A stretch of 64,000 bases of DNA from Bacteroidetes bacterium GWF2_43_63 (GTDB lineage: Bacteria > Bacteroidota > Bacteroidia > Bacteroidales > DTU049): the NCBI GenBank assembly GCA_001769275.1, contig MEOQ01000043.1, forward strand, positions 1 to 64,000. The letters are read 5' to 3'. How positions within the stretch are numbered: position 1 is the first letter of the stretch; each line of letters opens with the position of its first letter. Below are positions 43,335 through 54,024 of this stretch, in pieces. The notes beneath the pieces are model-generated. The model was given only the letters and a program-made list of their open reading frames with translations, was not told where the DNA came from and ran no database searches. The translations under genes and the position numbers were made by a program.

Positions 43335-44948
43335 TTAAAACGAAGGACATGCCATAGAACGAACACGCCTTTTCTCCACACGCTGATTTTTCGGGTACTT
43401 GATTGAATAATTTAAAATCAGTTGTTTTGTTTCGCCCGGTTGCAGTGTGAGTTTCCAGGTGATGATTCCGCTGAGCGGATCAAGTGTCCCACCAGAAACA
43501 TCCATAACATCAACCGTGATATCGCTGTTTTGCGAAACCGGCACCTGATCATGCAGAGTAATGTTCATCGCACTTTCCTTGTTATTGCGCACAACAATTT
43601 CATACATGAAAGTTTCTTTAATCGAACTGCCGATGACCTGACTTTTCGAATCTTCCATTTTCTGCGCACGTTTGATAATGATGCGCTTGTCGCGTCCCAG
43701 CGAAATTATCATGGTGTCGGCCACCGTAGCGGTATTGATGTAGCTTTGTCCTACAAATGTTCCCGCATAAAAAACGGAAGCATGTCCACTCACCAGATTC
43801 AGCTTGGTCCAATCAGTGATTCGCGCAACAAGAAAAGCATCGCGGTCCATTTTCGGCACCGCCGAATAATCAAATTTTGCAGGCAGGTCATAGGATGCAA
43901 CATCAACCGTGTAAGCTTTGGAATCGGACAAAATCGTATAAGGCATCGCAATATCAAATTCCTGACTTAGCTCTTCAACCGTCACATTTTCGACTCCAAT
44001 CTGGTCATCGCCCACTTCTTTATCAATGGTTGCTCTTTGCTCATTGTTGATAAAATTGCTCTCCGACATATCCTGAACATCGTATCCATAATTGAGCGCC
44101 CACTTCTCGAGAATAGGTCTGGTAGCGCTTTTGCCGGGTTCGGCGGTAGAGAGTTTTATTTTAACATCGTTCCAGTCAACCCCTGAATTATTAAACAAAT
44201 TCGCACGATAAACCATCTGAATCGGTTTGTCGATGCCATCAGCACGAATATCATATTTCGGCGCCCAGCCACAGCCATTCACCATGTATGAAAAATCGAA
44301 CTTTACTTTTCCTTCGCGCTGATTCAGCACTGTAAGTTCGATTTCGGAGGATGGCGGATTGTAGGTTGCATTCAGCTCATCGAGTTCTGCCTGCAGTCTA
44401 TAAAGTGTTTCGCGATATTTCGCTTCATTTTTTGTCAGCAGAAAAAGTTCATCGTTTATCTGATTACTGCGCAGTCTGAAGAAATCGGCCGAGCGCTGAA
44501 TTTCCTCCACCTTCACGCCATTCTCGGTGCCGCCGATGCTTTGGTTTTTGAAAAGAAGATCTTTTTCCTTTATGAAAGTTTCGCGGCTCATGGCAATGCG
44601 CGTAAGCTGATCAGTAATAAGCTCTACAGAGTCTTTGAGCAATCGGATCTGCTTGTTGTCGCCCTGACCGTTGAGATAATTTGTGCGCGAAGTAACGCTG
44701 AGTATTGTCGCGTCGCCGTTTTCAATGCTAAAGCGGATGCTGCCGGCATTTAGCTGCGGGCTCAAACCCGGAAGCACAACGGTGCATTTTCCTTTAGGCA
44801 AGACGGTTTCGGCCGAGCAATGCAACTCTGCACCGAGCATGTACACTGTTACTGCATATACCTGCGGCTTAGCCGTGATGTTTTGCGCATCAGACAGATT
44901 GAATAAAAAGACACAGAATATCAACGTGAAAATCCGGACTGTTTTCAT
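43335..44948 (-). CDS. MuiA-family protein (DUF4140/DUF4139)
   Basis: A 537-residue exported protein with a signal peptide ending near NLSDAQ (residue 22). The N-terminal DUF4140 domain (residues about 30-130: VTVYMLGAELHCSAE) is followed by a coiled-coil stretch (about 140-215, RLQAELDELNATYN) and the C-terminal DUF4139 domain (about 215-530: GCGWAPKYDIRADG, then PGETKQLILNYSIKYPKNQ). The family is named for a mucoidy inhibitor and its biochemical role is unclear; in Bacteroidota it is usually periplasmic. Length is normal. Monocistronic, divergent from the dehydrogenase gene. Confidence 0.82.
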   Translation of the reverse strand: MKTVRIFTLIFCVFLFNLSDAQNITAKPQVYAVTVYMLGAELHCSAETVLPKGKCTVVLPGLSPQLNAGSIRFSIENGDATILSVTSRTNYLNGQGDNKQIRLLKDSVELITDQLTRIAMSRETFIKEKDLLFKNQSIGGTENGVKVEEIQRSADFFRLRSNQINDELFLLTKNEAKYRETLYRLQAELDELNATYNPPSSEIELTVLNQREGKVKFDFSYMVNGCGWAPKYDIRADGIDKPIQMVYRANLFNNSGVDWNDVKIKLSTAEPGKSATRPILEKWALNYGYDVQDMSESNFINNEQRATIDKEVGDDQIGVENVTVEELSQEFDIAMPYTILSDSKAYTVDVASYDLPAKFDYSAVPKMDRDAFLVARITDWTKLNLVSGHASVFYAGTFVGQSYINTATVADTMIISLGRDKRIIIKRAQKMEDSKSQVIGSSIKETFMYEIVVRNNKESAMNITLHDQVPVSQNSDITVDVMDVSGGTLDPLSGIITWKLTLQPGETKQLILNYSIKYPKNQRVEKRRVRSMACPSF

Positions 44949-45053
44949 AGACTTTGGGTTTTAAGATATAAAGCTACTAAAAAATAATTTGATGCATATT
45001 TAAAATATCATCTTTCAATGCTGCGCAGTTCTATTGTGGCCCCGGGACGCACA

Positions 45054-45232
45054 TTGGGCGCGCGTCTCTGGGCGCGCGTCTCCTGACGCGTGACTCTGAC
45101 GCGTGACCATGACCTAAACCTTGACCTTGACCTCGACCTTGACCTCGCCTCTTGTTCTTGTTCTTGACCTCGACCTGGGCGCGCGTCTCCCGACGCGTGA
45201 CCTTGACCTTGATCTTGACCTCAACCTTAATC
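45054..45232. repeat. Low-complexity tandem repeats (hexamer TTGACC/TCGACC plus GGCGCGCGTCTC modules)
   Basis: Runs of TTGACC, TCGACC and TTGTTC hexamers (about 45113-45175 and 45201-45227) are interleaved with three GGGCGCGCGTCTC units and three GACGCGTGAC units. This fills the 44949-45280 gap between two divergent genes together with the -7 element TATTTTTG (45252-45259) of the dehydrogenase gene. The minus-strand open frame across it (RSRSRS, EVKVEVKV) is an artefact of the repeat. Confidence 0.75.
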
Positions 45233-45280
45233 TGTATTCATTGATTATTCGTATTTTTGAAGCATAAACATTTGCTTTCG

Positions 45281-48220
45281 ATGCCACACAATATAGAAAA
45301 ACATCTCGCACAACTCAAAACGCAGCTTTCAGGCGAGCTACATTACGACAAAGCCCATCGAATTATGTATGCTACGGATGCTTCGGCTTACCGCGAGTTT
45401 CCTGTTGCAGTTGCATTTCCAAAAGACAAGGATGATCTGAAAATCCTGATCCGTTTTGCACGCGACAATGACATTACACTGATCCCCCGCGCAGCAGGAA
45501 CATCGCTCGCAGGGCAGGTTGTCGGGAATGGGCTGGTGGTGGATATGTCAAAGCACTTCACTCAAATTCTTGAGATAAATGAAAGACAGCATTGGGTAAA
45601 GGTTGAACCCGGTGTAATTCTCGACGAGCTAAACCGCGAACTGGCAAAATGCGGATTGTTTTTTGGCCCCGAAACCAGCACTTCATCGCGCTGCAACATT
45701 GGCGGAATGGTTGGAAATAATTCATGCGGCGCACACAGTCTGGTATATGGGTCCACCCGCGATCATCTGCTTGCCGTTAAAGCATTGCTGAGTGATGGAT
45801 CCGAAGTCGAATTCAGGGAATTGTGCCGTGAAGGATTCTGGGAAAAAATGACGCTGGAAAATCTGGAAGGCGACATTTACCGCAATATTCGCGAGATTCT
45901 ATCAGACCAGGACAATCAGTTCAGCATCGTTCAGGAATTTCCGGATCCAGCAATTAAACGACGCAACACAGGTTATGCCATTGACCTGCTGATGCGGGCA
46001 GAGCCATTCACTGGAGGCGAGCCATTCAATTTCTGCAAAATCATTGCCGGCTCCGAAGGCACACTGGCACTCATTACCGAGATAAAACTAAACCTTGTTC
46101 CGCTGCCGCCCAAAGAAAAAGCATTGGTCTGTGTGCATTGCAAAACGCTCGAAGACTCTCTCAAGGCCAATCTCACAGCACTCCAATTCAATCCTGTTTC
46201 GGTTGAACTAATGGATAAAGCCATTCTGGATCTGACAAAAGAGAACATCAATCAGAATAAAAACCGCTTTTTTGTTTATGGCGAACCCGCATCCATACTC
46301 ATTGTTGAGTTTGCCGAAGAAACCGAAGACGAGATCAAAAGAAAAACCGAAGCCATGGAAGCCGCTATCAGAGCGGAAAAGCTGGGTTATCATTTTCCTG
46401 TAATCACGGGCGGTGACATCAAAAAAGTTTGGGATCTTCGCAAAGCAGGACTGGGAGTGCTGAGCAACATGCCCGGCGATGCTAAACCCGTCCCGGTAAT
46501 CGAAGACACCGCAGTCAATCCGGAGGTTCTGCCGCAATACATTGATGAATTCAATGCACTTTTGCGGGATTACAATCTCAGTTGCGTGTATTACGCACAC
46601 ATCGGTACCGGCGAATTACATTTGCGCCCGATTCTGAATTTGCGGGATCCGAAAGATGTTATGCTGTTTCACACCATTGCCCTTGAAACTGCAAGGCTTG
46701 TAAAAAAATACAAGGGATCGCTCAGCGGAGAACATGGCGACGGCCGGTTGCGCGGTGAGTTTATTCCACTTATGATTGGTGAGAAAAACTACTCGCTGCT
46801 TACGAAAATCAAGCATACATGGGATCCATACGGGATTTTCAACAAAGGGAAAATCACCGACACTCCCCCTATGAATACCATGCTGCGGTTTGAGCCGAGC
46901 GCACAAGTGAGGGAAATTGAGACCTATTACGACTTCAGCCACGATCACGGAATTCTGCGTGCCGTTGAAAAATGCAACGGGTCAGGAGATTGCCGAAAGC
47001 CCCATCTGGCCTCAGGAGGCATGTGCCCAAGCTATCAGGCGTCGCTGGATGAAAATAATACAACCCGTGCAAGAGCAAATATTCTGCGCGAATATCTCAC
47101 CAATAGTCCAAAATCTAATCCTTTCAATCACCGCGATATTTACAAGGCGCTGGATCTATGTCTTGGCTGCAAGTTGTGCAAATCGGAGTGCCCATCGTCG
47201 GTTGACATGGCCAAATACAAAACAGAATTTTTGCAGCACTGGTACAACACGCATCCCGTGCGGATCCGCACGCTGGCTATTGCATACATTGATGGCATTA
47301 ACCGAATGGCGCTGCCGTTCAGCGGCGTGTATAATCTGTTTGCAAAAAGTTATTTTCTGTCCTGGCCCATAAAAAAAATACTTGGATTTGCACCAGGCAG
47401 AAGCTTACCCGAACTTCACGGAAAATCGCTCCGGCGCTGGGCCCGAAAAAATCTGCCGGAACTAAACAAACTCACCGGACACAACGGTACCGTTCATGTT
47501 TTTGTGGATGAATTTACCGATACCAATGATATTTACATTGGTGTAAAAGCCCTCAGTCTGCTTTGTATGTTAGGTTACCGTGTTGAACTGCCGGAGCACA
47601 ACCTCAGTGCACGCACGTTTATTTCGAAAGGATTGCTGAAAAAAGCACGAAAAATTATTGACAAAAACATTGAGTCAATTTCCGGAAGAGTCTCGGAAGA
47701 GCAGCCACTGATTGGCATAGAGCCATCTGCTATACTTGGATTCAGAGATGAGTACCCCGAACTGTGCAGTGCCAACCTGCGGGAAAAAGCAAAAGATCTC
47801 GCTCCATTTACAATGCTCATTGATGAATTTATTATGCGTGAATTCGAAAAAGGGAAAATCAAAAGAATACAATTCACGACAGAGAAAAAAGACATTTTGT
47901 ATCACGGCCATTGCCAGCAGAAATCGCTTTTGGGAACTGAAGCTACAAAAAAGATGATGACCATTCCATCGCATTACAGTGTAAAGGAAATCCCGTCGGG
48001 TTGCTGCGGAATGGCTGGCTCGTTCGGATTTGAAAAAGAACATTTTGAACTCAGCATGAAAGTAGGCGAACTGGTTTTACTGCCGACTGTACGCAACGCA
48101 CCTGAGGGAGCGTTAATTGCTGCATCTGGCACCAGTTGCCGCCATCAGATAAAAGACGGTACCGGGAAAATAGCCTTGCATCCGGTTGAGATTTTGTTTG
48201 ATGCTGTGAGAAACGCGTAG
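45281..48220 (+). CDS. FAD-binding and (Fe-S)-binding dehydrogenase, D-lactate/glycolate type
   Basis: A 979-residue fusion of a GlcD-type flavoprotein and a GlpC-type iron-sulfur protein (the YdiJ/Dld-III architecture). The FAD PCMH domain covers about residues 20-260 (PRAAGTSLAGQVVGNG) and the FAD-oxidase C domain about 270-530 (HIGTGELHLRP, LSGEHGDGRLRGEF). Two 4Fe-4S sites follow: Cys565, Cys571, Cys582 and CLGCKLCKSEC at 627-637. A CCG domain lies near the end (GHCQQKS, PSGCCGMAGSFG). It probably oxidises a 2-hydroxyacid such as D-lactate at the membrane and passes electrons to menaquinone. ATG at 45281 is preferred to the upstream TTG in the same frame. Confidence 0.88.
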   Translation: MPHNIEKHLAQLKTQLSGELHYDKAHRIMYATDASAYREFPVAVAFPKDKDDLKILIRFARDNDITLIPRAAGTSLAGQVVGNGLVVDMSKHFTQILEINERQHWVKVEPGVILDELNRELAKCGLFFGPETSTSSRCNIGGMVGNNSCGAHSLVYGSTRDHLLAVKALLSDGSEVEFRELCREGFWEKMTLENLEGDIYRNIREILSDQDNQFSIVQEFPDPAIKRRNTGYAIDLLMRAEPFTGGEPFNFCKIIAGSEGTLALITEIKLNLVPLPPKEKALVCVHCKTLEDSLKANLTALQFNPVSVELMDKAILDLTKENINQNKNRFFVYGEPASILIVEFAEETEDEIKRKTEAMEAAIRAEKLGYHFPVITGGDIKKVWDLRKAGLGVLSNMPGDAKPVPVIEDTAVNPEVLPQYIDEFNALLRDYNLSCVYYAHIGTGELHLRPILNLRDPKDVMLFHTIALETARLVKKYKGSLSGEHGDGRLRGEFIPLMIGEKNYSLLTKIKHTWDPYGIFNKGKITDTPPMNTMLRFEPSAQVREIETYYDFSHDHGILRAVEKCNGSGDCRKPHLASGGMCPSYQASLDENNTTRARANILREYLTNSPKSNPFNHRDIYKALDLCLGCKLCKSECPSSVDMAKYKTEFLQHWYNTHPVRIRTLAIAYIDGINRMALPFSGVYNLFAKSYFLSWPIKKILGFAPGRSLPELHGKSLRRWARKNLPELNKLTGHNGTVHVFVDEFTDTNDIYIGVKALSLLCMLGYRVELPEHNLSARTFISKGLLKKARKIIDKNIESISGRVSEEQPLIGIEPSAILGFRDEYPELCSANLREKAKDLAPFTMLIDEFIMREFEKGKIKRIQFTTEKKDILYHGHCQQKSLLGTEATKKMMTIPSHYSVKEIPSGCCGMAGSFGFEKEHFELSMKVGELVLLPTVRNAPEGALIAASGTSCRHQIKDGTGKIALHPVEILFDAVRNA

Positions 48221-48249
48221 AATACAATTTGAGAATTTGAAAGTGTGTT

Positions 48250-48349
48250 ACTTAGTTCGGCGTAGTCTGAAAAGTATAATCTGCTGGCTGGCATTAGTCT
48301 GGAGACTAATGCCAACCAAATATTTTTAAAAGACTACGCCGAACTAAGT
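48250..48349. repeat. Family F long palindrome, perfect copy F2
   Basis: ACTTAGTTCGGCGTAGTCT (48250-48268) and AGACTACGCCGAACTAAGT (48331-48349) are perfect 19-base inverted repeats. Inside, TGGCATTAGTCT (48289-48300) and AGACTAATGCCA (48303-48314) form a perfect 12-bp hairpin with a GG loop. GTAGTCT/AGACTAC and TTAGTCT/AGACTAA share the same core, so inner and outer arms are related. Confidence 0.8.
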
Positions 48350-48358
48350 CTGTCACCT

Positions 48359-48409
48359 TGTAACGATTGTAACGACCGTAACGCGTAACGTCTGTAACGT
48401 GTAACGAAA
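48359..48409 (+). repeat. Family E GTAACG tandem array, short copy E1
   Basis: Six GTAACG units (one of them CGTAACG) spaced 7-9 bases apart (TGTAACGAT, TGTAACGAC, CGTAACGCG...), ending in GAAAAC directly before the stop codon of the 167-residue gene. A longer copy is at 63041-63135. Confidence 0.75.
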
Positions 48410-48410
48410 A

Positions 48411-48914
48411 CTATTTCAAAAGTTCTCTTATCAGTTCAATGCTTCGATTGGTCGGGTCGGTTTTTTTCAGTGTGAAATCAACGCCTTCGACGCGCACCTT
48501 GTGATATCCCGGGCCATAGCATTCCTTTCGTGTGGTGTCAATAAAAAACATGTCATGCACTTCCCCGCCCTGCCATGGACGCTGCTGTCTAAGCGCCAGT
48601 TCAACAGTTTCCTCGCTGAATCCATCCTGGGAAAGAAAAATTGAAACAATATTGGGAACCACAAAGCGCATGGCTTTTGGCATTTTGTACTGATCATTCA
48701 CATGCTTTCTGGCCGCCTCGTGCATCGCCAAACATTTTTCAGCGCTAAAATTCACATAGTTCCCTTCGTGAATAAAATAATAATCGCGGCCCATCATGTT
48801 AAAGCGGCGATATCCATAAAGGCCAGCCTTAAATATTTCGAAAGAATAGTTCTTCTCTGTCAGAAAAGATTTTTTCTGCGACTCAAGAAAGCGTGAAATA
48901 GCAGTGATATCCAT
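48411..48914 (-). CDS. Conserved-looking cytosolic protein of unknown function
   Basis: A 167-residue soluble protein, mixed alpha/beta, without signal peptide or membrane helix. Features include FNMMGRDYYFIHEGNY in the middle and RRQ/QRPWQGGEVHDMFFIDT, followed by a C-terminal KKTDPTNRSIELIRELL. I recognise no domain. The gene has its own -7 element (minus-strand TAACTTTG, 48941-48948), and it ends directly against the E1 and F2 repeats. Divergent from pyrG. Codon use is like that of neighbouring genes, so a real gene is likely. Confidence 0.6.
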   Translation of the reverse strand: MDITAISRFLESQKKSFLTEKNYSFEIFKAGLYGYRRFNMMGRDYYFIHEGNYVNFSAEKCLAMHEAARKHVNDQYKMPKAMRFVVPNIVSIFLSQDGFSEETVELALRQQRPWQGGEVHDMFFIDTTRKECYGPGYHKVRVEGVDFTLKKTDPTNRSIELIRELLK

Positions 48915-48940
48915 AATTTCTGTTTTTTAAGATGGTTTGC

Positions 48941-50645
<1,705 letters not shown>

Positions 50646-50677
50646 ATTGCCGATTCGGAGCAATTTACAATAATCAT

Positions 50678-50685
50678 TACCTTTG
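50678..50685 (+). promoter_or_regulatory. -7 promoter element of yidC
   Basis: TACCTTTG, a perfect TAnnTTTG match 22 bases before the yidC ATG; yidC may thus be transcribed independently of pyrG. Confidence 0.5.
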
Positions 50686-50707
50686 CACCCCAATTTACGC
50701 TCTCACT

Positions 50708-52660
50708 ATGAAATATAATCAGATTCTCGGATTTGTCCTTATTTTTGCAATCCTCATAGGTTTTTCCATCTGGAATGCCCCTTCCAAAGAGGAACGCGCC
50801 AGGGAACAAGCCAAAAAAGATTCCATTGCCAATGTCAAAACGCAGCAAGATTCACTCAATGCTGTAGCCATGGCTCAGGCCAAGGACTCCACTGCAACTC
50901 AGACCGACAGTACGGCAAAACAAACCAAGCCTGCAAATGTAGTTGCTGCAAACGATACAGCCACCGCTGATTCGGCAGCATTGTTCACTTACGAGAAGGA
51001 TGGGTTCTTCTATACATCACTCGAAGGAACTGATTCAAACTATGTTGTTGAAACTCCGCTGATGCGTGTTACAATAGCATCGAAAGGCGCATCAATCAAG
51101 CAAATTGAATTAAAAAACTTTCTCACCTGGGACAAAAAGCCCATGGAAATGTTTTACAAAGGCAACAGCTATTTCGACATTTCTTTTCACACAACCAAAT
51201 CGCTGGCGAAAACATCTGCATTGTATTTTGAACCTGTAAAAGGGTTTAAGAATAATCAGTACAGCACTGTTGTAAGTGGCGATTCCACCGTTATCACTTT
51301 CCGCGCACCGGCCATGAACAACGATGGAACCGAAGCCGGGGCGGTGCTTTTTAATTATACTTTTTACAAAGATTCGTATTTATTCAAGTTCAGCATCGCT
51401 TTAGAAAACAGCGAAAGCATTATTGGAGCTGGCAACCACTTCATGACTATTGACTGGAATGCCGATCTCGGGACAAAAGAAAAAAGTCTGGATAACGAAC
51501 GAAATGTTAGTACCGTTCATTATGCTGATAATGATCTTGAAACCGACTACCTGAGCGAAACAAAGGATGATCAGGAAAGCATCAAAACATCGTTGAAATG
51601 GATTTCGTTCAAGCAACAATTCTTTGCAACCACATTCATCGCTGAAGATAAATTCAATTCGGCTGACATCAAGTCGTACACACGTGAACTCAGCGACAGT
51701 GCGTATCTGAAGACAATGCAATCGACCATGAATCTGGAATTTAATGCCGACAAAAACAACTCGGTTGATTTCAGCATTTATGCAGGGCCACTGAAATACA
51801 AAACACTTCGTCAGTATGATCTGTCACTCGAAAGACAAATACCGCTGGGTTGGAGCTTCGCTCCGCTGGCATGGATAAACAGGTTTGCAGTTATTCCGGT
51901 GTTCAACTGGCTCGAAAGTTATGCATTGAATTACGGAATCATCATTCTGATTTTGACAATAATGCTCAAAACAGTGCTGTTCCCGATAGCATTGAGAACT
52001 TATAAAAGTTCGGCAAAAATGCGCATTCTGAAACCTGAGGTAGATGTGATTGCTGCTAAGTTTCCGAAGAAAGAAGACGCTATGAAAAAGCAACAGGCCA
52101 CCATGGAGCTTTATAAAAAAGCCGGTGCCAGTCCGCTCTCAGGATGTCTCCCGATGTTACTACAGTTCCCGATTCTGATTGCATTGTTCCGTTTTTTCCC
52201 TGCTTCGATTGAGCTTCGTCAGCAACCTTTCCTGTGGGCAGATGATCTTTCAGCATACGACTCCATTTTCGATTTGGGCTTCACCATTCCGTTCTATGGC
52301 GATCACGTGAGTCTTTTCACGCTGCTCATGACAATCTCAACGGTTATTTATACCCGACTGAACGAAAAGATGATGGGAAGCACGAACACAATGCCTGGCA
52401 TGCGAACAATGATGTATTTAATGCCCATTATGTTCCTTGGTTTCTTCAACAGCTATTCTTCCGGATTGAGCTACTATTATTTGCTCGCCAATATCATTAC
52501 TTTCATTCAGATTTTTGCCATCCGCTATTTCATTGATGAAAACAAGGTTCGTGCAAGAATCGAAGAAAATAAAAAGAAACCGGTGAAAAAATCGAGCTGG
52601 CAGAAACGTCTTGAAGACGCACAGAAAATGAGCGCCGCCCGTCAGACAAAAAAGAAATAG
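50708..52660 (+). CDS. yidC: Membrane protein insertase YidC
   Basis: A 650-residue inner-membrane insertase of the long, Gram-negative type. One N-terminal helix (residues 6-24), a low-complexity Asp/Thr/Ala/Lys linker (about 30-95), a large periplasmic domain (about 100-370), then the conserved five-helix core (GIIILILTIMLKTVLFPI, GCLPMLLQFPILIALFRFFP, GLSYYYLLANIITFIQ) and a basic C-terminal tail for ribosome contact (KKKPVKKSSWQKRL). It inserts and folds inner-membrane proteins alone or with SecYEG. A terminator follows. rpmH, its usual neighbour in Proteobacteria and Firmicutes, lies about 8 kb away here. Confidence 0.96.
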   Translation: MKYNQILGFVLIFAILIGFSIWNAPSKEERAREQAKKDSIANVKTQQDSLNAVAMAQAKDSTATQTDSTAKQTKPANVVAANDTATADSAALFTYEKDGFFYTSLEGTDSNYVVETPLMRVTIASKGASIKQIELKNFLTWDKKPMEMFYKGNSYFDISFHTTKSLAKTSALYFEPVKGFKNNQYSTVVSGDSTVITFRAPAMNNDGTEAGAVLFNYTFYKDSYLFKFSIALENSESIIGAGNHFMTIDWNADLGTKEKSLDNERNVSTVHYADNDLETDYLSETKDDQESIKTSLKWISFKQQFFATTFIAEDKFNSADIKSYTRELSDSAYLKTMQSTMNLEFNADKNNSVDFSIYAGPLKYKTLRQYDLSLERQIPLGWSFAPLAWINRFAVIPVFNWLESYALNYGIIILILTIMLKTVLFPIALRTYKSSAKMRILKPEVDVIAAKFPKKEDAMKKQQATMELYKKAGASPLSGCLPMLLQFPILIALFRFFPASIELRQQPFLWADDLSAYDSIFDLGFTIPFYGDHVSLFTLLMTISTVIYTRLNEKMMGSTNTMPGMRTMMYLMPIMFLGFFNSYSSGLSYYYLLANIITFIQIFAIRYFIDENKVRARIEENKKKPVKKSSWQKRLEDAQKMSAARQTKKK

Positions 52661-52706
52661 AATTCAGTCCGCCGCAGCGGATGATTTAGAATATTTGATG
52701 AAATAG

Positions 52707-52740
52707 AAATGGCTGGGAATCCTTCCGGCCATTTTTTTAT
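52707..52740 (+). terminator. Intrinsic terminator after yidC
   Basis: AAATGGC / GCCATTT arms with inner GAA/TTC pairing (AATCC loop region) followed by a T-run, about 50 bases after the yidC stop. Confidence 0.7.
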
Positions 52741-52908
52741 TTTTTGTATTCACTGAAATGAATCTTTTAACTGAAAATCAACGGAAGGAGTACTGAGCTC
52801 CCGGGCAAGCCTGAATCAGCTTCGAAAAGCTAACGCCTGCGCGCCGCGCCACGTTTGACGTGGACCCGGGATCTCATTCTATACTACAGACTTTTTTTTG
52901 TTGATTTT

Positions 52909-53195
52909 CGCTGCCGACTCTTCGACGGAGTTTATCCTGCTGTCGACTCTTCGACGGAGTTTACCCCGCTGCAGACATTTCGACTCCGCTCAATGTGACA
53001 GCGGCGGGGCTCAGTGTGACAATGGCGGGGCGCATCACTGGCGCGGATATGTTATCCGTGACAGTGTCCAATCCCATACACAATGTGATGCGCGTTGCGC
53101 GACTGGTTGAGCTCTTCTTCAACGCTTGCGATAGCTATCGCAACAGGTCGCTTCACGTGAAACGTGACTAGGTGCGACGCAGAGAGGTTGAAGAA
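52909..53195 (+). repeat. Composite repeat island: family D (D4), family I hairpin, family C (C2)
   Basis: 52909-53030 is family D with two CTTCGACGGAGTTTA units and GGCTCAGTGTGACA. 53036-53066 is a family I hairpin (CACTGGCGCGGAT / ATCCGTGACAGTG) in the orientation opposite to 28431-28459. 53114-53195 is a full family C copy with outer arms CTTCTTCAAC/GGTTGAAGAA and inner hairpins TTGCGATAGCTATCGCAA and TCACGT/ACGTGA. These fill most of the 52661-53322 gap; no gene is present. Confidence 0.7.
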
Positions 53196-53322
53196 ATCAG
53201 AGCGAGTGCGAAGTGACATCATGCTTTATGCCTTGACCGCTGTGCGTTACGCATTCTGCCCCATGCGCTTGGTGCAGCCGCAATTCAAAAATCAAAAATC
53301 TACTTTCTCATATCGTAAATCC

Positions 53323-54018
53323 CTACTTCTTCCCCATCTGGCTTGCGACGGCGAGAATGACACCGAGAACCACGCCGAGTAAAGCTGCAAACAGCACCTG
53401 GAATTCGCCGGGCAAAATAAAAGTGATTGTATGCGCGGGTATCCAGAAAAAAGGAATGGTTTTTTTGAAAACAAAGCCCCACTGCACTTTCCAGTTGATA
53501 TCGGTCATGATTTGTCCCATGGGGATGCACTTTGCAAAACATGACAAACGGCCACCATTACGCTCGATGTGGGTGTCGGTGATTTTATGAAAGGTCATCA
53601 TGACCGGAGCAAAAATTACATTCAGGAAAAAACTTATAAAAAATGATGTGAGCAGTTTTGTGGTGGTAAAATCGCCTTTCAGCGCAGCTACAGCGCCCTC
53701 GACACCAAATACATTTTCGAGCATGGCCGAAACTCCGGTCTTGAAAATGAAAAATGCGAAGAAAATAAACATGCCCAGAAATCCCCACACGAAAGCCCTT
53801 GGAAGAATTCCGAATCCTTTGTGATAATAATTTCCGGTTTTAATTCTCAATCCCAGACATTCCCCAAGCGTAGCCAGAATGGCGAATTTCAGAACACTCA
53901 TTATAACTCCGTGTTCTTTTGTCATGGTCTTAAACCATTCGAATGCTTCAGGAAAAATAAAAAACGGAATAAAAATGATTACAAATATTCCGGCAAAAAC
54001 GAGGTCTTTAATTTTCAT
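53323..54018 (-). CDS. Polytopic membrane protein, possibly Mpv17/PMP22-like
   Basis: A 231-residue protein with about five to six membrane helices. The second half contains TDINWKVQWGFVFKKTIPFFWIP, whose W-x3-W-x2-F spacing with a following proline recalls the Mpv17/PMP22 signature of eukaryotic organelle membrane proteins, but this match is by eye only. Function unknown. The stop lies 30 bases from the composite repeat side of the gap, and its ATG is 6 bases after the outer-membrane protein gene, so the two form an operon. Confidence 0.55.
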   Translation of the reverse strand: MKIKDLVFAGIFVIIFIPFFIFPEAFEWFKTMTKEHGVIMSVLKFAILATLGECLGLRIKTGNYYHKGFGILPRAFVWGFLGMFIFFAFFIFKTGVSAMLENVFGVEGAVAALKGDFTTTKLLTSFFISFFLNVIFAPVMMTFHKITDTHIERNGGRLSCFAKCIPMGQIMTDINWKVQWGFVFKKTIPFFWIPAHTITFILPGEFQVLFAALLGVVLGVILAVASQMGKK

Positions 54019-54024
54019 TTGAAA

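Noticed and set aside
43422-43970. 182-codon plus-strand frame
   Set aside because: Antisense shadow of the MuiA-family gene.
45114-45311. Minus-strand open frame with RSRSRS and EVKVEVKV runs
   Set aside because: It is the reading of the hexamer tandem array and overlaps the start of the dehydrogenase gene; no gene-like composition.
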